A stretch of 48,552 nucleotides of DNA from Ruegeria arenilitoris (GTDB lineage Bacteria > Pseudomonadota > Alphaproteobacteria > Rhodobacterales > Rhodobacteraceae): NCBI RefSeq assembly GCF_013032445.1, contig NZ_WQCA01000021.1, forward strand, positions 1-48,552. The letters are read 5' to 3'. Positions 16,233 through 24,921 of this stretch are shown here, in pieces (the first letter of the stretch is position 1; the number at the start of each line of letters is the position of its first letter). The notes below the pieces were generated by a model. That model saw only the letters and a list, made by a program, of their open reading frames with translations. It did no database searches and had not been told where the DNA came from. Both the position numbers and the translations under genes were made by a program.

Positions 16233-16523
16233 TCAACCGATGACGGTCATCTCATTCAACGTGAATTCTGCAACCGCGCCCTCTGTTGCTTCCAGGTAAG
16301 CCGCAAGGTGCTGAGCACCCATGTGGGTTTGCCAAAGCTCTCGGCTTTCCCAGTTTTCGTAGAACACGAAATGAGCCGGATTGTTGTTGTCCTGGTGCAG
16401 GTCATAGTTAATGCAACCCTCTTCGGCACGGGTTATGTCGATGAGCTTGATGAGCTCGGCCTTTACGAGGTCAATCTTGTCGGGGTTGGCTTTGATGTTG
16501 GCGACGATTGTCAGCTTGGCCAT
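16233..16523 (-). CDS. ABM-domain protein (putative quinol monooxygenase)
   Basis: A 96-residue single-domain protein at family length. Typical segments are KANPDKIDLVKAELIKLID, EEGCINYDLHQD and FVFYENWES, with His86-region residues near the end. It is the first gene of the minus-strand detoxification unit and divergent from the LysR gene at 16628, so it is the most likely direct target. Role: oxidation of a quinol or a small aromatic, by family analogy only. Confidence 0.82.
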   Translation of the reverse strand: MAKLTIVANIKANPDKIDLVKAELIKLIDITRAEEGCINYDLHQDNNNPAHFVFYENWESRELWQTHMGAQHLAAYLEATEGAVAEFTLNEMTVIG

Positions 16524-16612
16524 TGGAATAGGTCCCTTGTGTTCTTGATAGATGTGCCAGATTTACGCCGCAGTCCTTTCGGGATAAACAGGACAAGATC
16601 GAACATATAATC

Positions 16613-16623
16613 CGGAAATTCCG
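16613..16623. promoter_or_regulatory. Palindrome before LysR gene, operator candidate
   Basis: CGGAAATTCCG (5-base arms, one central base) ends 4 bases before the ATG at 16628, in the 104-base gap between divergent LysR and ABM genes. A self-regulatory site is plausible. Confidence 0.4.
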
Positions 16624-16627
16624 TTTA

Positions 16628-17527
16628 ATGCTTTTAGACAATCTTCGCTTGTTTCTGACTATAGCCGAGAAAGGCAGTCTTGTGGCCGCGGCGCGGGAGA
16701 CAGGGATGTCGAGCACGACAGTATCCGAGCGCCTCGCGGCTCTGGAGGCACATTACGGTGTGGTTTTATTCAACCGAACCACCCGTTCCATCAGCCTGAC
16801 AGAAGAAGGCCGGGTACTAGCCGACGGTGCAAAAAGCGTACTCAGTGAGGTTGCGGACCTGGATACACTTGTTCGGCATGGTGCCGAAACTCTATCAGGT
16901 CCAATTCGCATAAGCGCACCCATAGACTTGGGACGGAGCCTTGTCTCCGAAGTTATTGCCGAATTCACCGAAGAGAACCCAGCCGTCTCAATCGAACTGT
17001 CCCTCTCGGACGGCTATGTCGACCTTGTAGGCCAGGGTTTTGACCTCGCCGTTCGCTTCGGCAACATCACAGACAGCTCGCTCAGATTACGAAATCTAGG
17101 AAGCTACCAACGTTTCGTATGTGCGTCCCCAAGTTACCTAGCCTTATTCGGAACGCCTGAAAAACCAGAAGATCTTTTAAACCACAACTGCTTGGTCATG
17201 AGGTTTGGCGACATGATCGACAACGTTTGGGAGTTTGGATCAGGACCAAATGCCCAGCGGGTATCGGTAAAAGGAAACCGAATAGTCAATGATGGTTCAC
17301 TCATCCGCGATTGGGCGATTGCAGGCCATGGGGTCGTACTGAAGTCCGAGCTGGATGTCGGCGACGATGTTCGATCTGGCAGACTTATTTCTGTCTTGCG
17401 CGACTTCCTTCCACCGCCGAAACCTTTGCAAATGATGTTTCCGCCTAGCCGAGCCCAACCACGTCGCATAACGGCCTTGGCTGAGCATTTGCGACGCAAA
17501 TTTGGTGTGAGTAATTTTACTTGCTAA
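16628..17527 (+). CDS. LysR family transcriptional regulator
   Basis: A 299-residue regulator. The N-terminal winged HTH covers about 1-62 (NLRLFLTIAEKGSLVAAARE and the SSTTVSERLAALE recognition region); the C-terminal co-inducer domain shows VDLVGQGFDLAVRFG, typical of the CrgA-like subgroup. Divergent from the ABM-MDR-VOC unit, which it probably controls. Its 3' end overlaps the convergent AbrB-like gene by 11 bases, leaving no room for separate terminators. Confidence 0.92.
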   Translation: MLLDNLRLFLTIAEKGSLVAAARETGMSSTTVSERLAALEAHYGVVLFNRTTRSISLTEEGRVLADGAKSVLSEVADLDTLVRHGAETLSGPIRISAPIDLGRSLVSEVIAEFTEENPAVSIELSLSDGYVDLVGQGFDLAVRFGNITDSSLRLRNLGSYQRFVCASPSYLALFGTPEKPEDLLNHNCLVMRFGDMIDNVWEFGSGPNAQRVSVKGNRIVNDGSLIRDWAIAGHGVVLKSELDVGDDVRSGRLISVLRDFLPPPKPLQMMFPPSRAQPRRITALAEHLRRKFGVSNFTC

Positions 17528-18626
17528 GTCGGGAAGACTTTGTGAAAGCCGCTACGAGGACAGGCGCCAAAACAAGTGCCGCCAAGACCCTAAAAATATG
17601 ATGTACGCCGACGAACGCAACGTCGCGACCAACGCTCACTGCTATGATTGACATCTCCGCCAAGCCTCCAGGTGAATAGGCTAAGACGAGTGCAACCGGG
17701 TCTGTTTCCAACACGTTCGCAACAGCCAATGCGCCTGAGAAAGCCACAGAAATCTGGAGAGCGACAACCATGGCCGCTGCACCTAGAGCTGCGATCAGTG
17801 CTTTGATGGGCACTCCGGAAAAGCGTGCACCAACATTAATGCCAATGAAAACCTGCACCAACGCAGTCATAGAAACCGGGATCTCGAATTCTGTCCATCC
17901 CAGCAAGTGAACGGCCGCGCTGAATGTCATCGGCACTACCACAATAGGTGCCGGCAGCTTCACCCTACCCCGTGCTAGCATTCCCACAGCAATGCATCCG
18001 ATGATCCAAACCCAATCGGTGACCGTGATCGAAGCCAGCTGTGTTTGCGCTTCGGGTGGAATGACCTCGAAGTCCGCAATCAGGTTGATCAGTAGTGGAA
18101 TCAGCAAAATTGCTAATGCAATGCGCAACGCATGAACGATAGCGACACGAGCCTGATCCGCACCTTTTTGCTCGGACAGCAACACCATTTCGGCAATGCC
18201 ACCCGGCATTGCGCACAGAGAAGCTGTCACTGCATCAAAGCGCGAAATACGTCGTAAAAGGTAGAAACCAAGGACGTACATTATTCCAAGGGCTAACAGT
18301 AAGAAGGCCAATGACACCCACCAAGCACCAAAAGAGGAAAGCAACTCGTGCGTAAAGGATGCGCCCAACATCACACCTACAGTTGCTCTTACCAAGTCCA
18401 ACATAGGGCCCGGTAGTTTGACAGGAAACTGCTTCAACGATCCGGCGATCGTCGCCAACATTGACCCGATCATCCACCCCAGTGGAATGCCTGTGAGCGA
18501 TACAAGCCAGCCAGCAAAAGCTGCCGTGCCTATGATAGCGCCATGTTGTGAGAATTTGGCAAAACTCGAAATCAGACCAATCGCTTCTTGCTGTGCAACA
18601 CACCGTCCGCATCGCCGTAAACCCAA
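17517..18626 (-). CDS. AbrB-family membrane protein (putative transporter)
   Basis: A 369-residue, roughly ten-helix inner-membrane protein of the family once named AbrB / ammonia monooxygenase-like. The internal duplication is visible: CAMPGGIAEM in the first half and YSPGGLAEM in the second. Such proteins are thought to be transporters, often near organic-acid genes. The marked start is a TTG and overlaps the RraA gene by 55 bases; I see no clearly better start, so the true N terminus is uncertain. It is the last gene of operon B. Confidence 0.82.
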   Translation of the reverse strand: MGLRRCGRCVAQQEAIGLISSFAKFSQHGAIIGTAAFAGWLVSLTGIPLGWMIGSMLATIAGSLKQFPVKLPGPMLDLVRATVGVMLGASFTHELLSSFGAWWVSLAFLLLALGIMYVLGFYLLRRISRFDAVTASLCAMPGGIAEMVLLSEQKGADQARVAIVHALRIALAILLIPLLINLIADFEVIPPEAQTQLASITVTDWVWIIGCIAVGMLARGRVKLPAPIVVVPMTFSAAVHLLGWTEFEIPVSMTALVQVFIGINVGARFSGVPIKALIAALGAAAMVVALQISVAFSGALAVANVLETDPVALVLAYSPGGLAEMSIIAVSVGRDVAFVGVHHIFRVLAALVLAPVLVAAFTKSSRLSK

Positions 18627-19045
18627 TCACCAGGATGGAATTTAACCCCACCGAAGGTCACTGGCTCCCCGACTACGCCCCACCCTCGTTTCGCGCTTTT
18701 GACGGGGCTGGTCGCTAAGGCGAATACTAGAGTGTCCATTTGATTGATTTCGGCACTGTCTCGAATTGCGGCGTTCAGGATAAGACCAGCCCATCCATTT
18801 TTGATCGCAATATCAGCCAACATATCGCCAAGAATTGCAATTCGCGTTGATGCTCCGCCGTCGACAACCAAAACGCGCCCCTCACCGGGTGTTCCCAGTT
18901 GCGCCCTAAGTTCCGTGTTATCTTCGAAGCACTTCACTGTCTGTATTTGCGCCGCAAAGAACGGTTTTATCCCGAACTGCCGAAACGGCAGGTGGACAAG
19001 TGTAAGCTCTGACGCATAATGATCGATAAGGTCAGCGGTTTTCAT
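18572..19045 (-). CDS. RraA-like protein (putative oxaloacetate decarboxylase / HMG-type aldolase)
   Basis: A 157-residue protein of the RraA / 4-hydroxy-4-methyl-2-oxoglutarate aldolase family. LGDMLADIA holds Gly73-Asp74 and AAIRDSAEI holds Arg95-Asp96, the metal and substrate residues of the aldolase type, and the C-terminal DADGVLHS is typical. It may act as a pyruvate-type aldolase or oxaloacetate decarboxylase on a by-product. It starts 6 bases after otnC copy 2; its ribosome site (GAAGGA) lies inside the otnC tail and thus inside the repeat. At 157 residues it is at the family's short end. Confidence 0.85.
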   Translation of the reverse strand: MKTADLIDHYASELTLVHLPFRQFGIKPFFAAQIQTVKCFEDNTELRAQLGTPGEGRVLVVDGGASTRIAILGDMLADIAIKNGWAGLILNAAIRDSAEINQMDTLVFALATSPVKSAKRGWGVVGEPVTFGGVKFHPGDWVYGDADGVLHSKKRLV

Positions 19046-19049
19046 AGTG

Positions 19050-20962
19050 GCTTACATCCTTCCGAAAGTTTTTTTGAGTTCTGCGACTTGAGCTACATCC
19101 AACATTCGGGTTGGCATACCTCGCAGTGCCAACAGTAACTTGGCTGTTTCTTCTAACTCTTCTGCTGCACAGACAGCTGAGAACAGATCCTTTCCTGATA
19201 CGACAGGTCCGTGATTGGCCAGCAGAGCAGCACTATAATTGCCGCCCAATTCGCGGATCAAATCACCGGATTTCGGGTCACCCGGCTTGACGTATGGAAC
19301 CAGTTTGACCGTGCCGACGCGCATGACCACGTAGGGTGTAAGCGGTGGAATACAGTCATCAGGATCGGTGTCTTCCAAACAGGACAGAGCAGTGGCCCAG
19401 GTCGAATGCAGATGAACCACGGCGCCCGCTTCTGGTCTCGTCTCATAGAAGGCTTGATGCAGAAAAACTTCCTTGGTCGGCTTGTCTCCTGAAACGTGGT
19501 TTCCATCCAAATCAATCTTGGCTATGCGCTCGGGGTCGATATTGCCCAAAGTCGAGTTGGTAGGTGTCATAAGGATTCCGTCATGCAGCCGGGCAGAGAC
19601 ATTGCCCGCAGTGCCAACGGAAAAGCCACGTGCAAACAGCGAGGCACACAGCTCCGACATTTGCTGTCGTAATGCCTGCTCTTCAGAACTCATTTGCCGG
19701 CCTCCATCATTCTGAGGGCCTTGGCGAAAAAGTCCGGAGCGCCGAAGTTTCCAGACTTTAGAGCCAGCGCAATGGGTTCAGTTTTTCCAACGCTCAGGAC
19801 TGGCACGCCCGGGTCAATTTCTGGCCCAATTGACATGGCCGGTGACCCCAGTGCCTCGGAGACAGCCTTGGCAACGGCTCCCGAGGTCTCCCCTCCTGCC
19901 ACCACCAATCGCTTGTAGCTCTTCTGAACAAGCTCGCGCGCGGTATCTGCAAAGAGATTGTCCAGCCTGTCCGCTACAGCTTCCTGACCAAATTGACTTT
20001 GGATCGCGCGCACATCATCCGGACTTCCCGACGAGTACGCGAGCGGAGCCTGACCCGAATACGCTTCAAAGAAGTCCAGAAGCGTCTGTGTGGTCACATC
20101 CCCGGACATGACGCTCGGAACATCAATAGCGAAGGTCGGATGGGATTCTGCATGTACATGTATCTGCCCACGGGTGGCACCGGAACACGACCCGGCAAGG
20201 ATAGCGGCGGGCCCAGTGATACCTGTGAACACACTGCCACCTCTTTTGGACGAAGCTTTTCTGACGAAGTTTTTGGGTAGACCCAATGCTATCCCGGATC
20301 CCCCGGTAATGAGCTGGGCATCCTTAAGAGCCCCGCCCCAGGCCAGCAAATCCTCGTCCGAAATCGCATCACCGATTACAAAGCGTTCGTTTGCGTTCTG
20401 CAACGCATCAGCAATCGCCTCTGGCCCTTGCTTCACTGTGTCAATTGGCACCAATCCAACCGCTTCTTCGGTCTGATGTTGCAACCAGCGCCTGATGTTG
20501 GCGTCCGTCATCGGAGTAAGAGGGTGATTTTCCATCCCAGACTCGTGTAGCGGCTTACCGAGCACAAAGAGATGGCCCTGGCAAACCGTACGCCCCGTGG
20601 TGGGAAAGGCCGGACAGAAAACCACCTTTTGCGCACTCAGTTCATTGGCCAACGCTTCCGCAACGGGGCCGATGTTCCCTTCTTTTGTGGAATCGAATGT
20701 CGAGCAATACTTGAAGATGAACTGCTGGCATCCTTGGTCCGCGAGCCACCGCAGGGCCCGCAGGCTGTCCGCAATGGCTTCCTCGACCGGTGCTGTCCGG
20801 CTTTTGAGTGAGATCACACCCGCTTCGATCTCCTTATCCGCCGACGTCGTCGGAATACCCGGAAATTGAGCCGTTCGTAATCCACCCTCCGGCTCAACGC
20901 CCTTTGCCAAGGTGTTCGCAATATCACTCGCACCAGTAAAATCGTCCGCAATGACACCGATT
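19050..20962. repeat. Direct repeat copy 2 (otnK-otnC module)
   Basis: Identical, as far as I compared, to 1-1913. On its right the identity stops at the third codon of otnK; on its left position 19050 matches position 1, after which copy 1 leaves the window. No target-site duplication, inverted repeat or transposase is seen at the right border. Confidence 0.97.
19052..19693 (-). CDS. otnC: 3-oxo-tetronate 4-phosphate decarboxylase, class II aldolase family (copy 2)
   Basis: The same 213 residues as the gene at 3-644, with GTAGNVS, HLH (94-96) and NHGP (His161) intact. In this operon it is followed after 6 bases by the RraA-like gene. It overlaps otnK by 4 bases. The product, dihydroxyacetone phosphate, is also the substrate of the methylglyoxal synthase encoded at 27213-27605. 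Confidence 0.9.
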   Translation of the reverse strand: MSSEEQALRQQMSELCASLFARGFSVGTAGNVSARLHDGILMTPTNSTLGNIDPERIAKIDLDGNHVSGDKPTKEVFLHQAFYETRPEAGAVVHLHSTWATALSCLEDTDPDDCIPPLTPYVVMRVGTVKLVPYVKPGDPKSGDLIRELGGNYSAALLANHGPVVSGKDLFSAVCAAEELEETAKLLLALRGMPTRMLDVAQVAELKKTFGRM

Positions 20963-20967
20963 AGCAT
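19690..20967 (-). CDS. otnK: 3-oxo-tetronate kinase, four-carbon acid sugar kinase family (copy 2)
   Basis: A 425-residue kinase identical to that at 641-1918 except for residue 2 (Leu for Lys). Motifs IADDFTGASD (6-15) and GGETSG (about 358-363) are intact. Here the gene is not overlapped by its upstream neighbour: a 10-base gap contains GGGAGG 5 bases from the ATG, a strong ribosome site that copy 1 lacks. Translation of the two copies is therefore likely to be set differently. Confidence 0.93.
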   Translation of the reverse strand: MLIGVIADDFTGASDIANTLAKGVEPEGGLRTAQFPGIPTTSADKEIEAGVISLKSRTAPVEEAIADSLRALRWLADQGCQQFIFKYCSTFDSTKEGNIGPVAEALANELSAQKVVFCPAFPTTGRTVCQGHLFVLGKPLHESGMENHPLTPMTDANIRRWLQHQTEEAVGLVPIDTVKQGPEAIADALQNANERFVIGDAISDEDLLAWGGALKDAQLITGGSGIALGLPKNFVRKASSKRGGSVFTGITGPAAILAGSCSGATRGQIHVHAESHPTFAIDVPSVMSGDVTTQTLLDFFEAYSGQAPLAYSSGSPDDVRAIQSQFGQEAVADRLDNLFADTARELVQKSYKRLVVAGGETSGAVAKAVSEALGSPAMSIGPEIDPGVPVLSVGKTEPIALALKSGNFGAPDFFAKALRMMEAGK

Positions 20968-20977
20968 TGAACCTCCC

Positions 20978-21643
20978 TCACTGATTGCCTTCGACGCGCC
21001 GTCGGATTTCGTGAATCGCCGCCTGTGGACTGGTCAACACTGGAATCTGTACTGTTTTACGGACATCCTCAACGGCGTCAGACATCGAAAACTGGGCTAG
21101 AAGAATAACGTCAGCGTCGTCGATACTTGATGCGGTTTCCGCAATCAGGCGATTGTGTTTTTCATCATCACCCGCTTGCTTTGCAGCCAACGCGCCAGAG
21201 CAATAGTATGACGTAATCTCCGCATTGCTGCCGCGCGCCCTAGCAGCATCTAGAAATTCCTCTTCCATACCTGCCACAGCTGGAGGAAAAGTATAAATCA
21301 TTGCGATGCGATCACCGTATGAGAAAGCCGCATCGAACATCGCTTCATTCGGCTTCATGACTGGGATGAGCGCCTCGAAATCTGCTCTTTCGATTGCGGC
21401 TCCGAATGCTGAGCACGTGAACAGTACACCATCTGCGTCAGCGCCTTCCGCATACCGGCAAAGGTCTACGATGCGCCGGAAAAGATCGGCGGACAATTCG
21501 ACTTGCTTAGACCTGTCTAAAGACAACCCCTCTTCTAGGATCGAAATGGTTTCTGCTTCCGGCCAGTGCTCGCGTGCCGCAACTTCGATTGGATCAATCG
21601 CGACGCGGGTTGCATGGATCAACGCTAATCTTGGTCGTCTCAT
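20978..21643 (-). CDS. Asp/Glu/hydantoin racemase-fold protein lacking the second cysteine
   Basis: A 221-residue protein of the aspartate/glutamate racemase superfamily. The first catalytic cysteine is present in FTCSAFG (Cys77). Where the second half normally has a cysteine after LA or LG, the sequence reads LLAQFSMS (Gln184), so a two-base racemase mechanism is unlikely. Decarboxylases, isomerases and one-cysteine members exist in the superfamily. It sits between the dehydrogenase and otnK in operon B, where an oxo-tetronate isomerase would be needed; that role is inference. Confidence 0.78.
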   Translation of the reverse strand: MRRPRLALIHATRVAIDPIEVAAREHWPEAETISILEEGLSLDRSKQVELSADLFRRIVDLCRYAEGADADGVLFTCSAFGAAIERADFEALIPVMKPNEAMFDAAFSYGDRIAMIYTFPPAVAGMEEEFLDAARARGSNAEITSYYCSGALAAKQAGDDEKHNRLIAETASSIDDADVILLAQFSMSDAVEDVRKTVQIPVLTSPQAAIHEIRRRVEGNQ

Positions 21644-21727
21644 AATTGCTCCAGCTCAAGACGGGTGACGCCGCAAGGAGCGACGCCACCAGTTGATGTG
21701 GGCACGCTTGCCCACCGGGAGATCCAA

Positions 21728-22813
21728 TCATGCCGGGATCGTTTCCCTTGAGATCATTTCGGCCACAAGCGTCCCGAAAGTGTCGGTGTTTACGGTGCCA
21801 CCTAGGTCGCGGGTGCGCTTTGCAGGATCATCGATGACGGCGTCAACTGCATCCGCTATGGCTTGCCCAGCCTCCATAAGCTTCGGACTACCCTTCTGCT
21901 CGCCGAGCCAGATGAGCATCATAGCGGCGGAGAGAATAAGTGATGTCGGGTTCGCAACGTTTTGCCCTTGGATGTCCGGGGCAGAACCATGCTGTGCTTG
22001 TGCGCAGCATAAGCCCGTTTCAGCGTTTGCATTGATCGACCCAGCGAGCCCCAAAGACCCTGACAGTTCAGAGGCAAGGTCCGAGAGAATATCGCCGTAG
22101 AAGTTAGTCGCGACGATAACATCATATTCGTGCGGCTTTCGAACCAGCAGCGCTGCAAATGCGTCGACAATCAACTCTTCGGTTTCGACTTCAGGGTAGT
22201 CATTCGCCACCTCGCGGAAGCACTCCAGGAAAAGGCCGTCGGTCATGAGGAAAGAGTTGGCCTTGTGTATTGCAGCGATTTTCTTCTTCCGTTGCATGGC
22301 CAGTTTGAAAGCCTCTCTGCATATCCGCATGGATCCGTGTCGCGTAATTTTGCGAACCGACAAAGCCATGTCCGGATCGGGCATCATTTCTCCGACGCCC
22401 TTGTACATGTTGCGGTCAGGATAGAATCCCTCTGTCGCCTCACGCATGATCACAAGATCCATCCCCGGCGCTTTGTTCGGTAAAAAGTCACGGCTCCGGG
22501 CCGGCCGCACATTCGCATAAAGATCTAGGCCGATACGGAACCCGGCCGAAACGTTGCGACCACCTTCAACGACTGGCGGGTAGTCCATATGGGATTGCGT
22601 CCCTAAAATGACTCCATCAAACTCAGTTCGTGCACGTTCCAACACGTCGTCACGCAGAGTGATACCGTGGTTCCTGAGGCTAGTAAAACCGGACTCTTCT
22701 TCTTCAAACGTTAATCCCAGGTCGTACTTCTTGTTGGCGGCCTCAACGACTTCCAAAGTCGCCGCCATGATTTCGGGTCCGATGCCATCGCAGGGCAATG
22801 TCATGATACGCAT
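21728..22813 (-). CDS. Isocitrate/isopropylmalate dehydrogenase family oxidoreductase, operon B
   Basis: A 361-residue beta-hydroxyacid dehydrogenase, clearly different in sequence from the one at 6462. It has CDGIGPE near residue 8, arginines in LDLYANVRP and MREATEG, the catalytic lysine in IHKANSF, aspartates in YGDILSDLASE and the nucleotide-site segment HGSAPDIQGQNVANP. Tartrate, malate or homoisocitrate-type substrates are possible; in context it should oxidise the imported acid. It follows the large permease gene by 50 bases on the same strand. Confidence 0.9.
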   Translation of the reverse strand: MRIMTLPCDGIGPEIMAATLEVVEAANKKYDLGLTFEEEESGFTSLRNHGITLRDDVLERARTEFDGVILGTQSHMDYPPVVEGGRNVSAGFRIGLDLYANVRPARSRDFLPNKAPGMDLVIMREATEGFYPDRNMYKGVGEMMPDPDMALSVRKITRHGSMRICREAFKLAMQRKKKIAAIHKANSFLMTDGLFLECFREVANDYPEVETEELIVDAFAALLVRKPHEYDVIVATNFYGDILSDLASELSGSLGLAGSINANAETGLCCAQAQHGSAPDIQGQNVANPTSLILSAAMMLIWLGEQKGSPKLMEAGQAIADAVDAVIDDPAKRTRDLGGTVNTDTFGTLVAEMISRETIPA

Positions 22814-22863
22814 CTTTTGTCTCCTTGTTGGCCGAAGCCAGTCATTCTTGAAATCCGGTGGGT

Positions 22864-24408
22864 TTAATCCACCACCGATGCCTCTTCGTCATGGCGCTGC
22901 GCATCCATTCGGTCCTTAACCCGACGGCCAACAAACATGGGCAATACGAAACCGGCGATTGCGATAAGCCAGAGGATTATTGCGAGGGGACTTCCCACTA
23001 GCGCCAACCAATCCCCGTCCGAAATCGTCATTGCGCGGCGAAGGTTCACTTCCATCTGGTTGCCAAGAAGGATGCCCAAGATGACTGGCACCAGCGGCAC
23101 GTCGAGCTTGCGTAGAAGCCAGCCTGCAAAGCCGAAACCAACCATGAGCATTACATCGAAGGTGGAGCCCGTTATCGAGTAAATCCCAACGAACGAGATC
23201 ATGGCGACGACAGGCATCAGAATGCGCGTCGGCACCAGCAACACGCGCGTGAACAGCCCGACCAACGGAACGTTCATCAAAAGCAGAATGATGTTGCCGA
23301 TGAACAAGGCCGCGATCAGCCCCCAAACCACGTCCGGATTCTTTGTGAAGAGCAGTGGTCCCGGGGTAATGTTAAGTTGCAGCAAAACAGCCAACAGAAC
23401 GGCGGTCGTCCCCGAGCCCGGTACGCCCAACGAAAGCATCGGCACCAACGCGCCTCCAGCGGCCGCATTATTGCCTGCCTCCGGAGCTGCAACACCGCGT
23501 GGATCGCCTTTTCCAAAGGATTTCCCATCCCGGTCGACGCTTTGTTTCTCCAGTGAGTACGCAAGGAATGACCCCAGCGATGCTCCGGCACCTGGCAAGA
23601 CGCCTGAGAAGAAACCAAGACCAGTGCCGCGAGCGATTGAAGGCAAGCAGCGCTTGATCATGCCGAAGTCTGGCAAGATGCGCCCAACTTTCGTCGCGCC
23701 AGCTGATCCAACGGCACCGCCACGGTGATGTTCGAGAAAAATCAACACTTCACTCAGTGCGAACAATCCAACGATAGCGATCAAGAAGTCGATGCCATCG
23801 AAAAGGTGGATTTCACCAAAGGTGAAGCGCTGCGACCCTGTTTGGCTATCACTGCCAATCATCGCGATACCCAGCCCTAGTGCAGCTGCGAAAGCAGATT
23901 TGGCTTGGTTCGTAGAGGAAACACCACCCAGTGTCGCAAACGCGACTGTAAAGAGGACAAAGTACTCAGCTGGTCCGAAAAGCAGCGCGATTTTGACCAA
24001 CTGTGGCGCCAAAATCACCAGGCCAATTGTTGCGACAAACGCCCCAAAGAAAGATGCGATGCCACCTAAAGACAAGGCTTCGCCGGCTTGACCGTTTTTT
24101 GCCATCGGATATCCATCGAGGCACGTCATCATCGCGGGTTCATCGCCCGGGATGTTTAGCAAGATCGAACTAATTCGGCCGCCGTACATGGCGCCGTAGT
24201 AGACACTTGTAAGAAGGATGAGAGATGGGATGGGCCCAAGCCCGAGCGAGAAGGCAATCGGAATGAGGATAGCAACCCCATTTGCCGGACCCAAGCCAGG
24301 CAATGCTCCCATCAAAGTGCCGAGGAAGCATCCAACGACAGCCAGGAACAGATTTTGCGGTGACAACGCAACCGAGAATCCATCAACAAGAAGTGAAAGC
24401 GTTTCCAT
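22864..24408 (-). CDS. TTT transporter large permease (TctA family), system 2
   Basis: A 514-residue inner-membrane protein with about twelve hydrophobic segments. TctA signatures are GALPGLGPANGVAIL near residue 35, YGGRISSILLNIPGD and the second-half copy GVLPGAGASLGSFLA. The C-terminal tail is charged and cytosolic. It lies 9 bases after the small permease gene and heads the enzyme block of operon B. Sequence differs widely from system 1, so the substrate may differ although both feed the same otnKC pair. Confidence 0.95.
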   Translation of the reverse strand: METLSLLVDGFSVALSPQNLFLAVVGCFLGTLMGALPGLGPANGVAILIPIAFSLGLGPIPSLILLTSVYYGAMYGGRISSILLNIPGDEPAMMTCLDGYPMAKNGQAGEALSLGGIASFFGAFVATIGLVILAPQLVKIALLFGPAEYFVLFTVAFATLGGVSSTNQAKSAFAAALGLGIAMIGSDSQTGSQRFTFGEIHLFDGIDFLIAIVGLFALSEVLIFLEHHRGGAVGSAGATKVGRILPDFGMIKRCLPSIARGTGLGFFSGVLPGAGASLGSFLAYSLEKQSVDRDGKSFGKGDPRGVAAPEAGNNAAAGGALVPMLSLGVPGSGTTAVLLAVLLQLNITPGPLLFTKNPDVVWGLIAALFIGNIILLLMNVPLVGLFTRVLLVPTRILMPVVAMISFVGIYSITGSTFDVMLMVGFGFAGWLLRKLDVPLVPVILGILLGNQMEVNLRRAMTISDGDWLALVGSPLAIILWLIAIAGFVLPMFVGRRVKDRMDAQRHDEEASVVD

Positions 24409-24417
24409 GGCTACCCC

Positions 24418-24849
24418 TCAGAACCCCAATGGTCCTTCGGCCAAAGCAAGGCCTAGGATTAGGTGAAAAACGACGTAGATACCGACGGCTGTCAAAAGGC
24501 CTACGACGAGCGACCACAGCGGAGCGGTTCCCAGTCGCCAGGTTAGGTAAGCGGTCGCAAAGGTTGTTGCGATGACAAACCCAATCTCGGAAAGAGACCA
24601 TGCGTATAGAAACATCACAGCAGTGGCGAACAATATCTCGGCAAAGTCGCGCAACCCTGGCCACTTAGGCTCTTCATCCGGGCGGATTATGAAGTAGAGC
24701 GACGTAAGGCCTAACACGGTGCCCACGATGTAAGGAAAGGCGCGCGGACCCACGACATCGACCATGAAACTGTCTTTGATGATCGATGCGGCCCAAATAT
24801 AGAATATCGCAAGGGCCAGCCCGAAACCGCCGAAGATGCGGTCACTCAT
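24418..24849 (-). CDS. TTT transporter small permease (TctB family), system 2
   Basis: A 143-residue four-helix membrane protein, the standard TctB size. The start at 24847-24849 (MSDRIFGG) is chosen because GGGAGGAAACT precedes it; an upstream start would run into the hairpin at 24883-24912. Segment FMVDVVGPRAFPYIVG after the first helix is typical for the family. Confidence 0.9.
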   Translation of the reverse strand: MSDRIFGGFGLALAIFYIWAASIIKDSFMVDVVGPRAFPYIVGTVLGLTSLYFIIRPDEEPKWPGLRDFAEILFATAVMFLYAWSLSEIGFVIATTFATAYLTWRLGTAPLWSLVVGLLTAVGIYVVFHLILGLALAEGPLGF

Positions 24850-24882
24850 AGTTTCCTCCCAGATTTCCGGAATTTCTTTTAG

Positions 24883-24912
24883 GTGCCCAACCAGATGCGA
24901 CCGGTTGGGCAC
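24883..24912 (-). terminator. Intercistronic hairpin between binding-protein and small-permease genes, system 2
   Basis: A perfect 10-base stem, GTGCCCAACC / GGTTGGGCAC, with a 10-base loop, placed 10 bases after the binding-protein stop and followed in transcript sense by CTAAAAGAAATT. Likely role is 3' end formation or protection for the upstream message, with partial read-through into the permease genes. Confidence 0.75.
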
Positions 24913-24921
24913 GCATGACAT

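Noticed and set aside
1..20967. Composite transposon with the otnKC repeats as ends
   Set aside because: The repeats contain only metabolic genes; no transposase, terminal inverted repeats or target duplication is seen.
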